A DNA stretch of 52,200 bases from Nitrosomonas sp. Nm166 (GTDB lineage Bacteria > Pseudomonadota > Gammaproteobacteria > Burkholderiales > Nitrosomonadaceae), in contig NZ_FONE01000020.1 in assembly GCF_900112825.1 (NCBI RefSeq), positions 1 to 52,200 on the forward strand. Direction: 5' to 3'. Positions within the stretch are counted from its first letter, which is position 1, and the number at the start of each line of letters is the position of its first letter. Made by a program: the position numbers and the translations under genes. The notes beneath the pieces were generated by a model. It saw nothing but the letters and a program-made list of their open reading frames with translations, did no database searches and was not told the origin of the DNA. Below, piece after piece: positions 36,719 through 46,166 of this stretch.

Positions 36719-38116
36719 TTATTTTGCTTGAGCCATTTCAGCACGGGTTAATGCCGGATTGTTGGCAAAGTAATTTCTGATACCTAAAAAGACAGCATCG
36801 GCCATTTTGTTTTGATAATGACTGCTGCGTAATTTTTCTTCTTCTTTCGGATTGCTGAGGAAAGCTGTTTCAACCAGAATGGAAGGAATATCTGGTGATT
36901 TAAGGACTGCAAAACCGGCTTGCTCAACATTTCTTTTGTGTAAATGGTTGATATCACCTAATTGTTTCAGAACATATTCAGCCAGTTTGACACTATCATT
37001 GATCGTTGCATTCAACGAAAGATCCAACAGTATTTCTTTGATATCTTTAGATTTCGATGTGATGTCGATACCTCCCATCAAATCATTATCAACACTGTTT
37101 TCCTTATTGGCAAGCCAGCTGGCTGTCGTTGAAGTTGCACCGTGCTCGGAAAGTGTAAATACCGAGGAACCCTGTGCATGAGATTTTGGATTGGCGTCCG
37201 CATGAATTGACACAAATAGGTCAGCATTGGCGCGGCGGGCATTCATGCGACGCTGAGGAAGTGAAATGTAATAATCACCATCACGAGTCAAAACAGCCCG
37301 CATATGGGGTTCCTTGTCAATTCTTTCTTTAAGTTTTCTGGCAATTGCTAAAGTAATGTCTTTTTCGTGGGTGCCTTGGGAACCGATTGCACCAGGATCT
37401 TTGCCGCCATGGCCGGGGTCAATGGCAACAATGATCTTTCTTGGAATCGCCGTAGGTTTGCGGTTTTGGGCTGTCGGTGGACTATGGGATTGCTTAGCTT
37501 GGTAGGCCTGTGGCTTCGGGGGAGGGCGGTTTAGTTGAGCGGGAAATGCTTTTGGATGGCTGCTATCCTGTATCAATGTAGCAACTAATTCATCCAGAAT
37601 ATCTGTCTCAAAATTAGCACTCTTGTCGGCATCCGTCGTGGTATTCAAGTCAGCTTTGGCTGCTTTGTCCGGATGATAAATATCAAGGATTAATCGATGC
37701 CCCACATTATCTTTGGGAGCCGCTACAAATGTGCGGGGCACTACATTTGCCTTCAGATCGAATACCAATCGGATAACGTCGGGCTTGAATTGTCCGATGC
37801 GAATTTTCTGTACAAAAGGATCGATCGCGTCAACTTTTTGGGGAAGTGCCATAAGTACTGGAGAAAGTTTGATATTGTTCAAATCTACAATAACCCGGTA
37901 TGGGTTACTGAGCATACTCAACTCATGTTGAAGCGGCTGATTGGACTCCAATGTGATGCGGGTATAATCAGGGGTTAACCCGACATGGACGGATTTGATT
38001 GCAGTGGCTGCAGCCAAGGCGGATTGATTGAAGGATATAGCAGAAAATAAAAAAATCAGGATAAGAGATGCGAGCAAGGCGTATTTGATAGATGCAATGC
38101 CATTATTAATATTCAT
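36719..38116 (-). CDS. amiC: N-acetylmuramoyl-L-alanine amidase with AMIN domain
   Basis: The ATG at 38114-38116, two bases past the tsaE stop, gives a signal sequence (YALLASLILIFLFSAISF). The frame is open to 38155 inside tsaE. An AMIN domain (residues about 40-150, IKSVHVGLTPDYTRITLES) directs septal localisation. After a Pro-rich linker, Amidase_3 follows with AIDPGHGGKDPGAIG, HEKDITLAIARK, the zinc His in LFVSIHADA and the Glu in SILVETAFLSN. It cleaves peptidoglycan cross-bridges during cell separation; EnvC/NlpD-type activators are not in the window. Confidence 0.94.
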   Translation of the reverse strand: MNINNGIASIKYALLASLILIFLFSAISFNQSALAAATAIKSVHVGLTPDYTRITLESNQPLQHELSMLSNPYRVIVDLNNIKLSPVLMALPQKVDAIDPFVQKIRIGQFKPDVIRLVFDLKANVVPRTFVAAPKDNVGHRLILDIYHPDKAAKADLNTTTDADKSANFETDILDELVATLIQDSSHPKAFPAQLNRPPPKPQAYQAKQSHSPPTAQNRKPTAIPRKIIVAIDPGHGGKDPGAIGSQGTHEKDITLAIARKLKERIDKEPHMRAVLTRDGDYYISLPQRRMNARRANADLFVSIHADANPKSHAQGSSVFTLSEHGATSTTASWLANKENSVDNDLMGGIDITSKSKDIKEILLDLSLNATINDSVKLAEYVLKQLGDINHLHKRNVEQAGFAVLKSPDIPSILVETAFLSNPKEEEKLRSSHYQNKMADAVFLGIRNYFANNPALTRAEMAQAK

Positions 38117-38118
38117 AA

Positions 38119-38625
38119 TTACAAGATACTTTGATTTTTCAAATATTTTAAGCATTGCTTTCCTATTTCTGTGCCAGCGCGGATTTCGATACTTCGACCT
38201 GTATCAAGAATTTTAAAAAAAAACTGTAAATCAGCCGCCGGTAATAAATCACCAGCTTTTTCAGGCCACTCCACTATACAGATTGAGCCTGAGTCAAAAT
38301 ATTCGCGAAAACCTGCTTCTTCCCACTCAATGTAATCATTGAATCGATAAAAATCAAAGTGATACAAGTATAACTTAGAAATTTTATAGATTTCAACTAA
38401 ATTATATGTAGGACTTTTGACTACATGCTGATACCCCAGACCATGTAGAATACCTCGTGTTAAAGTTGTTTTACCAGACCCCAAATTACCATACAGATAA
38501 ATAGTGAATCCGGTATGTAAAGAAGTGGCTATTTTGCTACCCAGGTCTAGCATCGCTGTTTCATCAGCGAGATAAAAAGAAAGATTCTGGGTTAAATCCG
38601 AATCTGTAGAATGCGTATCATGCAA
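38119..38625 (-). CDS. tsaE: tRNA t6A biosynthesis ATPase TsaE
   Basis: This 168-residue P-loop protein has Walker A GNLGSGKTTL near residue 45, TRGILHGLGY, VKSPTYNLVEIY and HFDFYR, then the C-terminal IVEWPEKA. TsaE works with TsaD and TsaB in threonylcarbamoylation of tRNA adenosine 37. The start TTG at 38623-38625 overlaps the 5' end of the divergent queG gene. The downstream amiC follows at once, the usual order. Confidence 0.93.
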   Translation of the reverse strand: MHDTHSTDSDLTQNLSFYLADETAMLDLGSKIATSLHTGFTIYLYGNLGSGKTTLTRGILHGLGYQHVVKSPTYNLVEIYKISKLYLYHFDFYRFNDYIEWEEAGFREYFDSGSICIVEWPEKAGDLLPAADLQFFFKILDTGRSIEIRAGTEIGKQCLKYLKNQSIL

Positions 38626-39729
38626 GAGAATACCTCAACAAATAAATTACCTGAACCTGATTATGCCGCCTTAGCAACTGCCATAAAAGTATGGGGAAAA
38701 GAGCTGGGTTTCCAAGATGTTCGGATTGCAGATGCGTATGCAGATATGTCAGCGGTCGAAGCAGGGTTATTCAAATGGCTGGAGCAAGGATATCATGGTG
38801 ACATGGATTATATGGCAAAACATGGCACCAAGCGTACGCGTCCTGCCGAGCTTGAGCCTGGAACGCAACGAATTATCTCAGTATGCATGAACTATGCGCC
38901 ATCTTCTACCAAAAATAGCTGGGACGTAATCAATGCGGGGGATCGGGCATTTATTTCGCGTTATGCATTAGGACGCGATTACCATAAGGTCTTGCGTGCG
39001 CGTCTGCAAAAATTAGCCGACAAAATTACCACCGAAGTCGGACCATTTAATTATCGGGTTTTTTCTGACAGCGCACCCGTTATGGAAGTGGCGTGGGCGC
39101 AGAAAGCCGGTTTGGGCTGGCGTGGCAAACATACCTTGCTACTGTCACGTCAGGCGGGTTCGATGTTTTTTTTGGGAGAAATGTATACCGATCTGCCGTT
39201 GCCTATTGATAATGAGACTGGCAATTACTGCGGTAGTTGTTCTCGATGTATTGATATCTGTCCTACGCAAGCGATTATTGCACCGTATCAGGTAGATGCG
39301 CGACGTTGTATTTCCTATCTGACGATCGAATTAAAGGGTAGTATTCCCGAATCGCTGCGACCCTTGATTGGCAATCGCATCTATGGATGCGATGATTGCC
39401 AGTTAGTATGCCCATGGAACAAGTTTGCCAAAATCACCAATGAAAATGACTTTCATGTGCGCAACGGTCTGGACGATGTATCGCTGATTGAGTTATTCAG
39501 TTGGGACCAGCAAACATTTGAAACCAAACTGGCCGGCAGCGCGATCCGTCGTATCGGTCATCAGCAATGGTTGCGCAATATCGCCGTGGGTTTGGGCAAT
39601 GCGCCTTATTCGGATGAAATCATCAGGGCATTGCAAGCCCGGCTGGATGATCATTCGGCACTGGTGCGCGAGCACGTGCAATGGGCACTAGAACAACAAA
39701 ACAGAAAAAGAACAGTCACTTCGAAATAA
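38611..39729 (+). CDS. queG: Epoxyqueuosine reductase
   Basis: This 372-residue cobalamin-dependent enzyme makes queuosine in tRNA. Two 4Fe-4S motifs are visible: [13 protein letters not shown] and [10 protein letters not shown]. Upstream are [31 protein letters not shown] and the C-terminal HEAT-like repeat. ATGs at 38611 and 38620 are both possible. The 5' end overlaps the divergent tsaE start, so each promoter must lie in the other gene. purT follows after five bases. Confidence 0.95.
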   Translation: MRIMQENTSTNKLPEPDYAALATAIKVWGKELGFQDVRIADAYADMSAVEAGLFKWLEQGYHGDMDYMAKHGTKRTRPAELEPGTQRIISVCMNYAPSSTKNSWDVINAGDRAFISRYALGRDYHKVLRARLQKLADKITTEVGPFNYRVFSDSAPVMEVAWAQKAGLGWRGKHTLLLSRQAGSMFFLGEMYTDLPLPIDNETGNYCGSCSRCIDICPTQAIIAPYQVDARRCISYLTIELKGSIPESLRPLIGNRIYGCDDCQLVCPWNKFAKITNENDFHVRNGLDDVSLIELFSWDQQTFETKLAGSAIRRIGHQQWLRNIAVGLGNAPYSDEIIRALQARLDDHSALVREHVQWALEQQNRKRTVTSK

Positions 39730-39734
39730 CATAT

Positions 39735-40946
39735 ATGAATAAACGATCCGTTATCGGTACACCGCTGAGTCCTTCTGCAACAAAAGTCATGCTGCTGGGC
39801 AGCGGCGAGTTAGGCAAGGAAGTCATTATCGCGTTGCAACGGCTGGGCGTAGAAACCATTGCAGTAGATCGCTATGCCAATGCACCGGGGCATCAGGTGG
39901 CGCATCGCGCGCATGTGATCAATATGACGGACGGTCAAGCGCTGCGCGCGCTGATTGAACAGGAGCGGCCCGACATTGTCGTGCCGGAAATTGAAGCCAT
40001 TGCTACCGAGATGCTGGTTGAAATTGAGCAAATGGACATGGCTAAGGTGATTCCGACAGCACGCGCTGCCCGGTTGACGATGAACCGCGAGGGCATTCGC
40101 TGCCTGGCAGCAGAAACGTTGAGTTTGCCGACATCGCCTTATGCATTTGCCAACAGCCTGGACGAATTACGCACAGCGATCGATGGCGGGATCGGCTATC
40201 CCTGTATTGTCAAACCGGTAATGTCTTCATCGGGTAAAGGGCAATCACGCATTGATCATGCCGGCGAGGTTGAGGCAGCATGGAACTACGCCGCAAGCGG
40301 TAGCCGGGTAAATCAGGGACGGGTGATTATCGAAGGCGTGATTCATTTTGATTACGAGATCACGCAATTGACGGTGCGTGCACTGGATACCAGAGGCGAC
40401 ATTAACACGTATTTCTGTGAGCCGATCGGGCATGTGCAAGTTCATGGCGACTATGTCGAAAGTTGGCAGCCCCAAGCGATGTCGCCTGTGGCACTGGAAA
40501 GTGCACGCGAAATCGCCAAGAAAATAACCGATAATCTGGGGGGCTTAGGTATTTTTGGCGTAGAGTTATTTATCAAAGGCGAGAAAGTCTGGTTCAGTGA
40601 AGTCAGCCCACGGCCGCATGATACTGGCATGGTGACGATGTGCAGTCAGAAACAAAGCGAATTTGATTTGCATGCGCGCGCCATATTGGGATTGCCGGTC
40701 GATACTTCCCTGCAGGCACCCGGTGCCAGTGCGGTGATTTATGGTCAACTGGAGGCACAGAGCATTGCATTTTCCGGCGTGGTTGAAGCACTTAGCGTGC
40801 CGCAAAGCGATTTACGGTTGTTTGGCAAACCCGTATCATTCATGCGCCGACGCATGGGAGTGGCGCTGGCTAATGGTGCGGATACGGAGGAAGCTCGCAG
40901 TCGTGCTAAACTTGCAGCGAACTGTGTAAAGCCCATCAAGCCATGA
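39735..40946 (+). CDS. purT: Formate-dependent GAR transformylase
   Basis: I chose ATG 39735 ([20 protein letters not shown]). The 403-residue ATP-grasp enzyme uses formate and ATP to make formyl-GAR in purine synthesis, independently of folate. Motifs are [58 protein letters not shown] and a C-terminal RMGVALANG. It lies directly after queG. E. coli PurT is 392 residues. Confidence 0.96.
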   Translation: MNKRSVIGTPLSPSATKVMLLGSGELGKEVIIALQRLGVETIAVDRYANAPGHQVAHRAHVINMTDGQALRALIEQERPDIVVPEIEAIATEMLVEIEQMDMAKVIPTARAARLTMNREGIRCLAAETLSLPTSPYAFANSLDELRTAIDGGIGYPCIVKPVMSSSGKGQSRIDHAGEVEAAWNYAASGSRVNQGRVIIEGVIHFDYEITQLTVRALDTRGDINTYFCEPIGHVQVHGDYVESWQPQAMSPVALESAREIAKKITDNLGGLGIFGVELFIKGEKVWFSEVSPRPHDTGMVTMCSQKQSEFDLHARAILGLPVDTSLQAPGASAVIYGQLEAQSIAFSGVVEALSVPQSDLRLFGKPVSFMRRRMGVALANGADTEEARSRAKLAANCVKPIKP

Positions 40947-40988
40947 CACTGATACTCCAAAAATAATCAACCATCAACAGGTAAGCTT

Positions 40989-41894
40989 ATGAATATTGAG
41001 CAACTCAATACCAATTACAATATTGCGGGTCAACTTGAATTTATAGCGGGCAAAGGCGGATTACCGATGATTCAGGTGAATAGTTCCAAAGCCAAGGCGC
41101 TGATATCTTTGCATGCCGGGCAGGTGTTATCGTTTAAACCTGCTAACGAACCGGAAGATATTATGTTTTTGAGTGAGAAAGCTTATTATCAAAATGGAAA
41201 AGCCATTAAAGGCGGTGCGCCGATATGCTGGCCATGGTTTGGCCCCGATCCGGAAGGCAAGGGCCGTCCAGGACATGGTTTTGTGCGCAATCGTCTCTGG
41301 AACGTCATTACAACTGAAGCTACTGCAAATAGCGACATTAAGGTCATACTGGGTTTGGTTGATACTTCCGAAACGCAGGCCACCTGGCCTTACTCCTTCA
41401 GCTTGGTGCAGGAAATTTTAATCAGCGATACTTTGAATCTGTCTCTGATTACGCGCAATACCGGCAACAAAAATTTTTCTATCACACAGGCGTTTCATAC
41501 TTACTTCAAGATCGGCAATATTGCACAAGTGAAAGTACTGGGTTTAGAAGGATGTAATTATATTGATAAAGTCGAAAACAGCACGCAAAAACAGCAAATG
41601 GACGCTGTAACGATCAACTCGGAAGTTGATCGCATTTATCTGGATGTGAGCAAGCCATTGACAATTGATGACAGCGCCTTGAACCGCCGTATTCAGATCA
41701 CCTCACAAGGCAGCAAAACGGCTGTAGTGTGGAATCCATGGGAGAAGATTTCCAGGGAAATGGCCGATCTGGAAGATACCGATTATCAACGTTTACTATG
41801 TGTCGAAACCACCAATGCAGCCAATAATGTAATAGAAGTTGCCCCAGGCAGTGAATGCCGATTAACTGCAAATTATCGGGTGATTCGCAGTTAA
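40989..41894 (+). CDS. yeaD: D-hexose-6-phosphate mutarotase
   Basis: This 301-residue aldose-1-epimerase-like protein contains GAPICWPWFGP, PGHGFVRNRLW, TQAFHTYFKIG (with the catalytic His) and a late Glu in VVWNPWEKI. It equilibrates anomers of hexose 6-phosphates. It lies 42 bases after purT with GGTAAGC upstream of the ATG. No special regulation is visible. Confidence 0.92.
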   Translation: MNIEQLNTNYNIAGQLEFIAGKGGLPMIQVNSSKAKALISLHAGQVLSFKPANEPEDIMFLSEKAYYQNGKAIKGGAPICWPWFGPDPEGKGRPGHGFVRNRLWNVITTEATANSDIKVILGLVDTSETQATWPYSFSLVQEILISDTLNLSLITRNTGNKNFSITQAFHTYFKIGNIAQVKVLGLEGCNYIDKVENSTQKQQMDAVTINSEVDRIYLDVSKPLTIDDSALNRRIQITSQGSKTAVVWNPWEKISREMADLEDTDYQRLLCVETTNAANNVIEVAPGSECRLTANYRVIRS

Positions 41895-41964
41895 CACGAA
41901 TTGCCTCGGATGCATGATGAGGTATGCTGATTTTCATGGAGTCCTAAGTTTCATGAAATGGAGG

Positions 41965-42358
41965 ATGAAGATGGAATTACCCCGCACACAATATAGTCAG
42001 GAATTTCGGAAGGAATCAGTTAAGTTTTTCAAAGAAAGTGGATTGACTCTGGTTGAAGCAGCAAAACGGCTGTCGTTACCCAAGGGGGACACTAGAAAAC
42101 TGGGTTTATGCTGACAAACGAGGAGAACTCGCTGCAGTAGGCAAGCATCAGAAGCTGCTGACTGAACTTGAGTTAGAGCTATCCAGAGTTAAACGGGAAT
42201 TAGCAGAAGTGAAGATGGAGCGTGACTTTATAAAAAAGTGTGCGACGTATTTCGCGAAGGGGTCGCGGTGCGACCTATGTTGGATCAGAGGAAAAAATTG
42301 TAGGTATACATGGGATAGGTTTTGGGGATGGATTAAATATTTCAGGGTCTTGCTGTGA
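41965..42358 (+). pseudogene. Frameshifted IS3-type orfA remnant
   Basis: The start MKMELPRTQYSQEFRKESVK and VEAAKRLSLPKG is the HTH of IS3-family OrfA. At 42080-42090 a run of five G (CCCAAGGGGGACAC) shifts the frame: removing one G restores PKGTLENWVY and the following leucine zipper (LLTELELELSRVKRELAEV). The OrfA end ERDFIKKCATYFAKGSR is recognisable, but no OrfB follows. A small hairpin GGTCGC-GGT-GCGACC lies at 42261-42275. The element is therefore broken and incomplete. DNA from 42359 to 42529 shows nothing further. Confidence 0.85.
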
Positions 42359-42529
42359 CCTTAAAGTTGGAAGCAACGAAAAAGATTTCGATAATACTGC
42401 AGCTTATCCATCCAACCTCTGCAGAAGAATTTGTGATCATGAGGTGAATTGAATTTTTTCAGAGAGAAGACAACAGAACAATTTTATTGTCTCATATTTT
42501 GATCGATTGATACCTCAGCAATAAGCCAA

Positions 42530-43410
42530 TCACGGAATGCTAACTTTAGGCATAGTCGAACATTCAGCTCTATACACAATAAAATAGGCTAATGGAGAAG
42601 GGCACTTAATCTCGGGAAAAAGTCGAACTAGCCGCCCTGCATTGAGATCATCTTGAGCCATTACATTACGAGCAAGCGCGATCCCGTGCCCATCAACAGC
42701 TGATTGCAATACTGCTGCAGAATTATTAATTTTTAGTCCCCGTATCGTTTCTTTTTTTAGAACACAAATTTTCTCAAACCAAGCATCCCACGACACAAAG
42801 CCTGCATGAATATCCATTGACAAATCATGAATGAGGGTATGTTTGAGAAGCTCACAAGGCTCCTTAATATCTTGATGTTGGTTTAAGAACGAAGGGAACA
42901 AACTGGAAAAACTTCCTCTTCCATTAGTTTTTCTGCAACTAATCCAGCCCAAACGCCAGCACCATAGCGAACACCAATATCTATTCCCTAGGTTACAAAA
43001 TCAATCAGTTTAAGGTTTGTGTCAAGCCTAACATCAATGTCTGGCCAGAGAGTCTGGAAACGATCAATTCGTTGTAGTAACCACTTAGCAGCGAATGCGG
43101 GACTAACAGTAACTGTTAATACGCCATTTGTGGAACCTTCTTGCAGCAAAGAAAGCCCTAAACTCAATTTATCAAATCCAGCACGTATTTCTGGTAAAGC
43201 ACGTTGAGCTACTTCAGTAGGAATGAGTCTGGCTCTGCCACTAGTATTACGATGAAATAATGGTATTCCTAGCCAATCTTCAAGACTACGCACAAGTTGC
43301 CCCACAGCTGCAGGCGTAACATTCAATTCATTTGCTGCTCCAGAAAAACTTTGATGTCTGGCACTCGCTTCGAAAGCACGCATTGCATTCAAATAAATTG
43401 GCAATTTCAT
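42530..43410 (-). pseudogene. LysR-family (GcvA-like) regulator, broken by stop and frameshift
   Basis: The upstream half (43410 to 42988) has a LysR HTH (YLNAMRAFEASARHQSFSGA, NVTPAAVGQLVRSLE) and the start of the effector domain. It ends at a TAG (reverse of 42988-42990) in the middle of the domain (LKLIDFVT-stop-GIDIGVRYG). A second lesion near 42894 (three C where four fit on the minus strand) breaks CSPSFLNQH. The downstream half (42952 to 42530) is the rest of the effector domain (AAVLQSAVDGHGIALARNVM). Together they would form one normal regulator of about 290 residues. It is divergent from the decayed SDR gene, a common LysR-target pairing. Confidence 0.88.
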
Positions 43411-43544
43411 GAGAAAGTTTTTCTTTCAGTTATTTATAGATTATCTCATTTGTTAGTACACGAATCCAGAGCTAGTATTCATAGTCAGTAGCGTTCGTAT
43501 AGCAATACCTATATCAATGTTATTACTTCTCACTAAATTTTTTA

Positions 43545-44204
43545 ATGAGTACAGCCATGAATAGTTTTTCTTCTAAAGTTGCAATTATTACGGGTGGTGG
43601 TTCAGGTATAGGAAAAGAGGTTGCTATTCGACTAGTGAAAGCAGGAGCCTCTGTTGTCATCGGCGGGCGCGATGAGACCAAACTTAAGCGAGCAGCTGCA
43701 GAAATTGACCCAATCGGAGCAAATGTTCGCATTTCCGCAGTAGACATCGCTTCTCCCTCAACTGCCAAATCTCTGGTTGATGTTACAACCCAGACTTTCG
43801 GTGGCGTTGATATTTTGATTAACAATGCAGGGGTATTCCTACCCAAACCATTTATTGACCTTTCCGAGTCAGAATATGACTGGTTTCTAGACACAATTCT
43901 TAAGGGCAAGTTCTTTATGGCCCAGGCTGCAGCAAAAGCGATGAAACTGCGAGGAGGAGGCTCTATTGTTCAGACTGGCTCTCTATGGGCTTTGCAGGCT
44001 ATCGGAGCAACTCCTTCTTCAGCCTATTCAGCAGCCAATGCTGGAGTGCATGCATTAACACGCAACCTCGCCATTGAGTTGGCACAGAGTGGCAACAAAG
44101 CGAAGGCGAAGCGTTATTTCGAATGCCTGATGAAGATTGCAGGCCAGAGCACCGCACGACCGGAGCTGGCTCAGGCACGTGCATTTCTGGCCGCGAACCC
44201 GTAA
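43545..44204 (+). pseudogene. SDR oxidoreductase: catalytic Lys lost, C-terminus replaced
   Basis: The first about 180 residues are a classical SDR with TGGGSGIG, ILINNAGVF and the Ser in VQTGSLWA, but the active-site motif reads Y161-S-A-A-N165 rather than YxxxK, so the catalytic Lys is replaced by Asn. After LAIELAQ near 44088 the SDR sequence stops and becomes SGNKAKAKRYFECLMKIAGQ then RPELAQARAFLAANP, which looks like the C-terminus of a TPR-type protein. The normal SDR C-terminus (about 70 residues) is missing. The open frame is a chimera made by deletion and is probably not functional. Confidence 0.75.
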
Positions 44205-44302
44205 CATCGCTTCATGCTGGGACATCGGCACTTCGTAAGCCAAGCAAGCCGCGCGCCAGTGGAGTGAGCAGAATGCTGCGAATATCCGGCATTCCTTAAA
44301 TC

Positions 44303-44558
44303 GTGTACTGCCAGGATTTATTGCTCGGTGGAGTAGATATGCCCCGTGGCCCACTGCCGGGCGATAGTTATATACCGCGCATCCAGTTATCCAATTTTGG
44401 CGCTTCACAGCGTTTTGTTGTTGCACTAGGCGAGGAAGAGCAAGGCTATTTCTCGATGCCTGGAGGACAAAGCGGCCACCCGTTTTCACTCTACTACGGC
44501 AGTGGTCATGCTGACTGGGTAGCTAACAAGGCAACGACGTTTTGCCTGGGCCGCCTAA
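44303..44558 (+). pseudogene. Penicillin-acylase C-terminal remnant, part 1
   Basis: The frame at 44303 contains DMPRGPLPGDSYIPRIQLSN, FGASQRFVVALG, MPGGQSGHPFSLYY and HADWVANKATTF, the C-terminal pattern of penicillin acylase/amidase proteins (ILPTGQSGNPFSPHY-like). One base is missing in ACGACGTTTTGCCTGGGCCG: one more T restores TTFLPGPP. The remnant is cut at 44558 by an IS5-type insertion. No N-terminal part is present upstream. Confidence 0.75.
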
Positions 44559-45439
44559 GAACCTGTTCAAGATCTATTAAGAATATATGATATTGTAATA
44601 ATTTCATTGTATTTTTTTGAGATCTAATGGTGTCTGAAGATAATAGAATTTATCCGAGTGATCTGACCCGAGAACAATTTGAAACAGTACGGCCATTGCT
44701 TGAAGCGGCTAGAAAGAAGACAAAACCGCGCAAAATTGATCTTTTTCACGTGTTTAATGCAGTTTTGTATTTATTGAAGACAGGCTGTCAGTGGCGAATG
44801 TTGCCCAAAGAGTATCCCAAATGGCGTACAGTTCATGAATACTTTACGATTTGGCGCACACCGCAGCAAGGACAAGAACATTGCCTGTTAGAACAGGTTT
44901 TAAAAAAAATTGGTTGGAAAGGCCCGTTGTCAACAGGGACGGAAAGAGGAAACCAGCTTTTTAATCGTTGATGCACAAAGTGTAAGTAATACGAATTGTG
45001 CAGAACAAAAAGGGTATGATGCGGGCAAGAAAGTTTCAGGTATAAAGCGGCACATTGCTGTAGATATAGAAGGCCTGCCCCATGCAATCGGCATCACAAC
45101 GGCGAATGTTACTGATCGAACTGGAGCAATTGACATTTTATCAAGCTATCGAGATTCGCTGGGTACTGTAGAGATGGTTTTAGTTGATGGAGGTTACACC
45201 GGCCAACCTTTTGCCCAGGGTGTAAAAGAATTGATTGGGGCGAGTGTCCAGGTAGCCAAACGTAACGAACTGAACAAGTTTGAAGTGATACCGAAGCGTT
45301 GGGTAGTGGAACGTTCTTTTTCATGGCTGGAAAAATGCCGGAGATTATGGAAAAACTGCGAACGTTTCTTACAGTCATCTCTGGCAATGGTTGCACTTGC
45401 ATTTATCGCTTTAATCTTAAGAAGATTTTGAACAGGTTC
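44559..45439 (+). mobile_element. IS5-type insertion sequence (881 bp) with TAA target duplication
   Basis: The left end GAACCTGTTCAAGATC (44559-44574) and right end GATTTTGAACAGGTTC (45424-45439) form inverted repeats with one mismatch. TAA occurs on both sides (44556-44558 and 45440-45442), a 3-bp target duplication of the TNA kind used by the IS1031/IS427 groups of IS5. Removing the element and one TAA joins the two halves of the acylase remnant in frame. Confidence 0.92.
44627..45431 (+). CDS. IS5-type transposase in two overlapping frames
   Basis: The first frame (44627-44971) gives the N-terminal YPSDLTREQFETVRPLLEAA and TGCQWRMLPKEYPKW region. The second (about 44910-45431) gives the DDE part: FLIVDAQSV, GIKRHIAVD, LVDGGYTG and RWVVERSFSWLEKCRR, with the final Glu. 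They join only by a +1 shift near the A8 run at 44902-44909. This may be programmed frameshifting or transcriptional slippage, as in several IS5 groups, or a mutation. Confidence 0.88.
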
Positions 45440-45506
45440 TAAACATATACTCTCTTTACAATCACTCAAAACCGACCAATACTTCATTATTCATATTAAT
45501 TATTAA
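45440..45506 (+). pseudogene. Penicillin-acylase C-terminal remnant, part 2
   Basis: Directly after the right IS end, CCT(T)AAACATATACTCTCTTTACAA read in the acylase frame gives PPKHILSLQSLKTDQYFII and a stop at 45504-45506. PGPPKHILSLQ matches the usual acylase end (FLPGP-x2-H-x-L-x-L). This shows the IS5 element landed inside the remnant. Confidence 0.65.
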
Positions 45507-45523
45507 GCTTTAAGGAGATCCCA

Positions 45524-45994
45524 ATGAAAAAGATTTATGCGCTTGTATTATGCTTGAGTGTGACTACAGTCATGGCTAAAGATATTGATCAACGCAAAGT
45601 ACTCCCACTCAATGAAATGCAACGCAATCACATTCTGACCGAGATGCGTGGCTTGCTGCTTGGCACGCAGCAGATACTCCAAGCACTTTCGGAAGAGGAT
45701 ATGATGGCAGTCGCTCGCCATGCCCGTATGCTGGGCATGGAGATGACACATAAGGGAGAGAATCATTTACGTTCCATTTTACCGAAGGATTTCATGCAGC
45801 TTGGCATGTCAGTTCATCAAAGTTTTGACCAGATTGCAACCGATGCAGAAACTTTGAAAAATCCCAAACATACTCTGACTCAATTAAGCACTACCATGCA
45901 GTACTGTGTTACCTGCCATGCTGCCTATCAGATCGGAACGACCGAGCTACCCGTAGAAACTGAAGCTCACTCCGATCATCATAAGCATCATTAA
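45524..45994 (+). CDS. Exported cytochrome c'-like protein
   Basis: This 156-residue protein has a signal peptide (MKKIYALVLCLSVTTVMA) and a helical body. The haem motif CVTCH sits near the C-terminus (MQYCVTCHAAYQIG, residues 128-132), the position seen in class II (c'-type) four-helix cytochromes. A His-rich tail (HSDHHKHH) follows. AAGGAG precedes the ATG at a good distance. The function is probably periplasmic electron transfer or binding of a small gas ligand. It lies between the acylase/IS debris and a chrA remnant. Confidence 0.85.
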   Translation: MKKIYALVLCLSVTTVMAKDIDQRKVLPLNEMQRNHILTEMRGLLLGTQQILQALSEEDMMAVARHARMLGMEMTHKGENHLRSILPKDFMQLGMSVHQSFDQIATDAETLKNPKHTLTQLSTTMQYCVTCHAAYQIGTTELPVETEAHSDHHKHH

Positions 45995-46031
45995 TTGAAA
46001 ATTAGCACCATGAGTCTGCTTCTGAAAAAAT

Positions 46032-46166
46032 ATGTGGCTTACCCAGATCAGCTTGCGTGAAGCATGGTTGTTCTGGTTTAAACCAGGCTGGATCAGTTTC
46101 GGCGGACCGGTAGGACAGATTGCCATCATGTACACGGAATTGGTTACGGCGACACTGGATCATTGA
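46032..46166 (+). pseudogene. ChrA chromate-transporter N-terminal remnant
   Basis: ATG 46032 gives 44 residues: SLREAWLFWFKPGWISFGGP followed by VGQIAIMYTELVT, the first conserved block of ChrA (W-x2-K-x-G-W-I-S-F-G-G-P-x-G-Q-I-A). Just after ELVT the frame shifts (adding a base gives TRRHWIIE) and ends at a TGA at 46164-46166. The rest of the transporter is absent. Confidence 0.75.

Noticed and set aside
44055..44489. Minus-strand open frame of 144 codons
   Set aside because: It is antisense to the SDR tail and the acylase remnant, both of which match known families in the plus direction.
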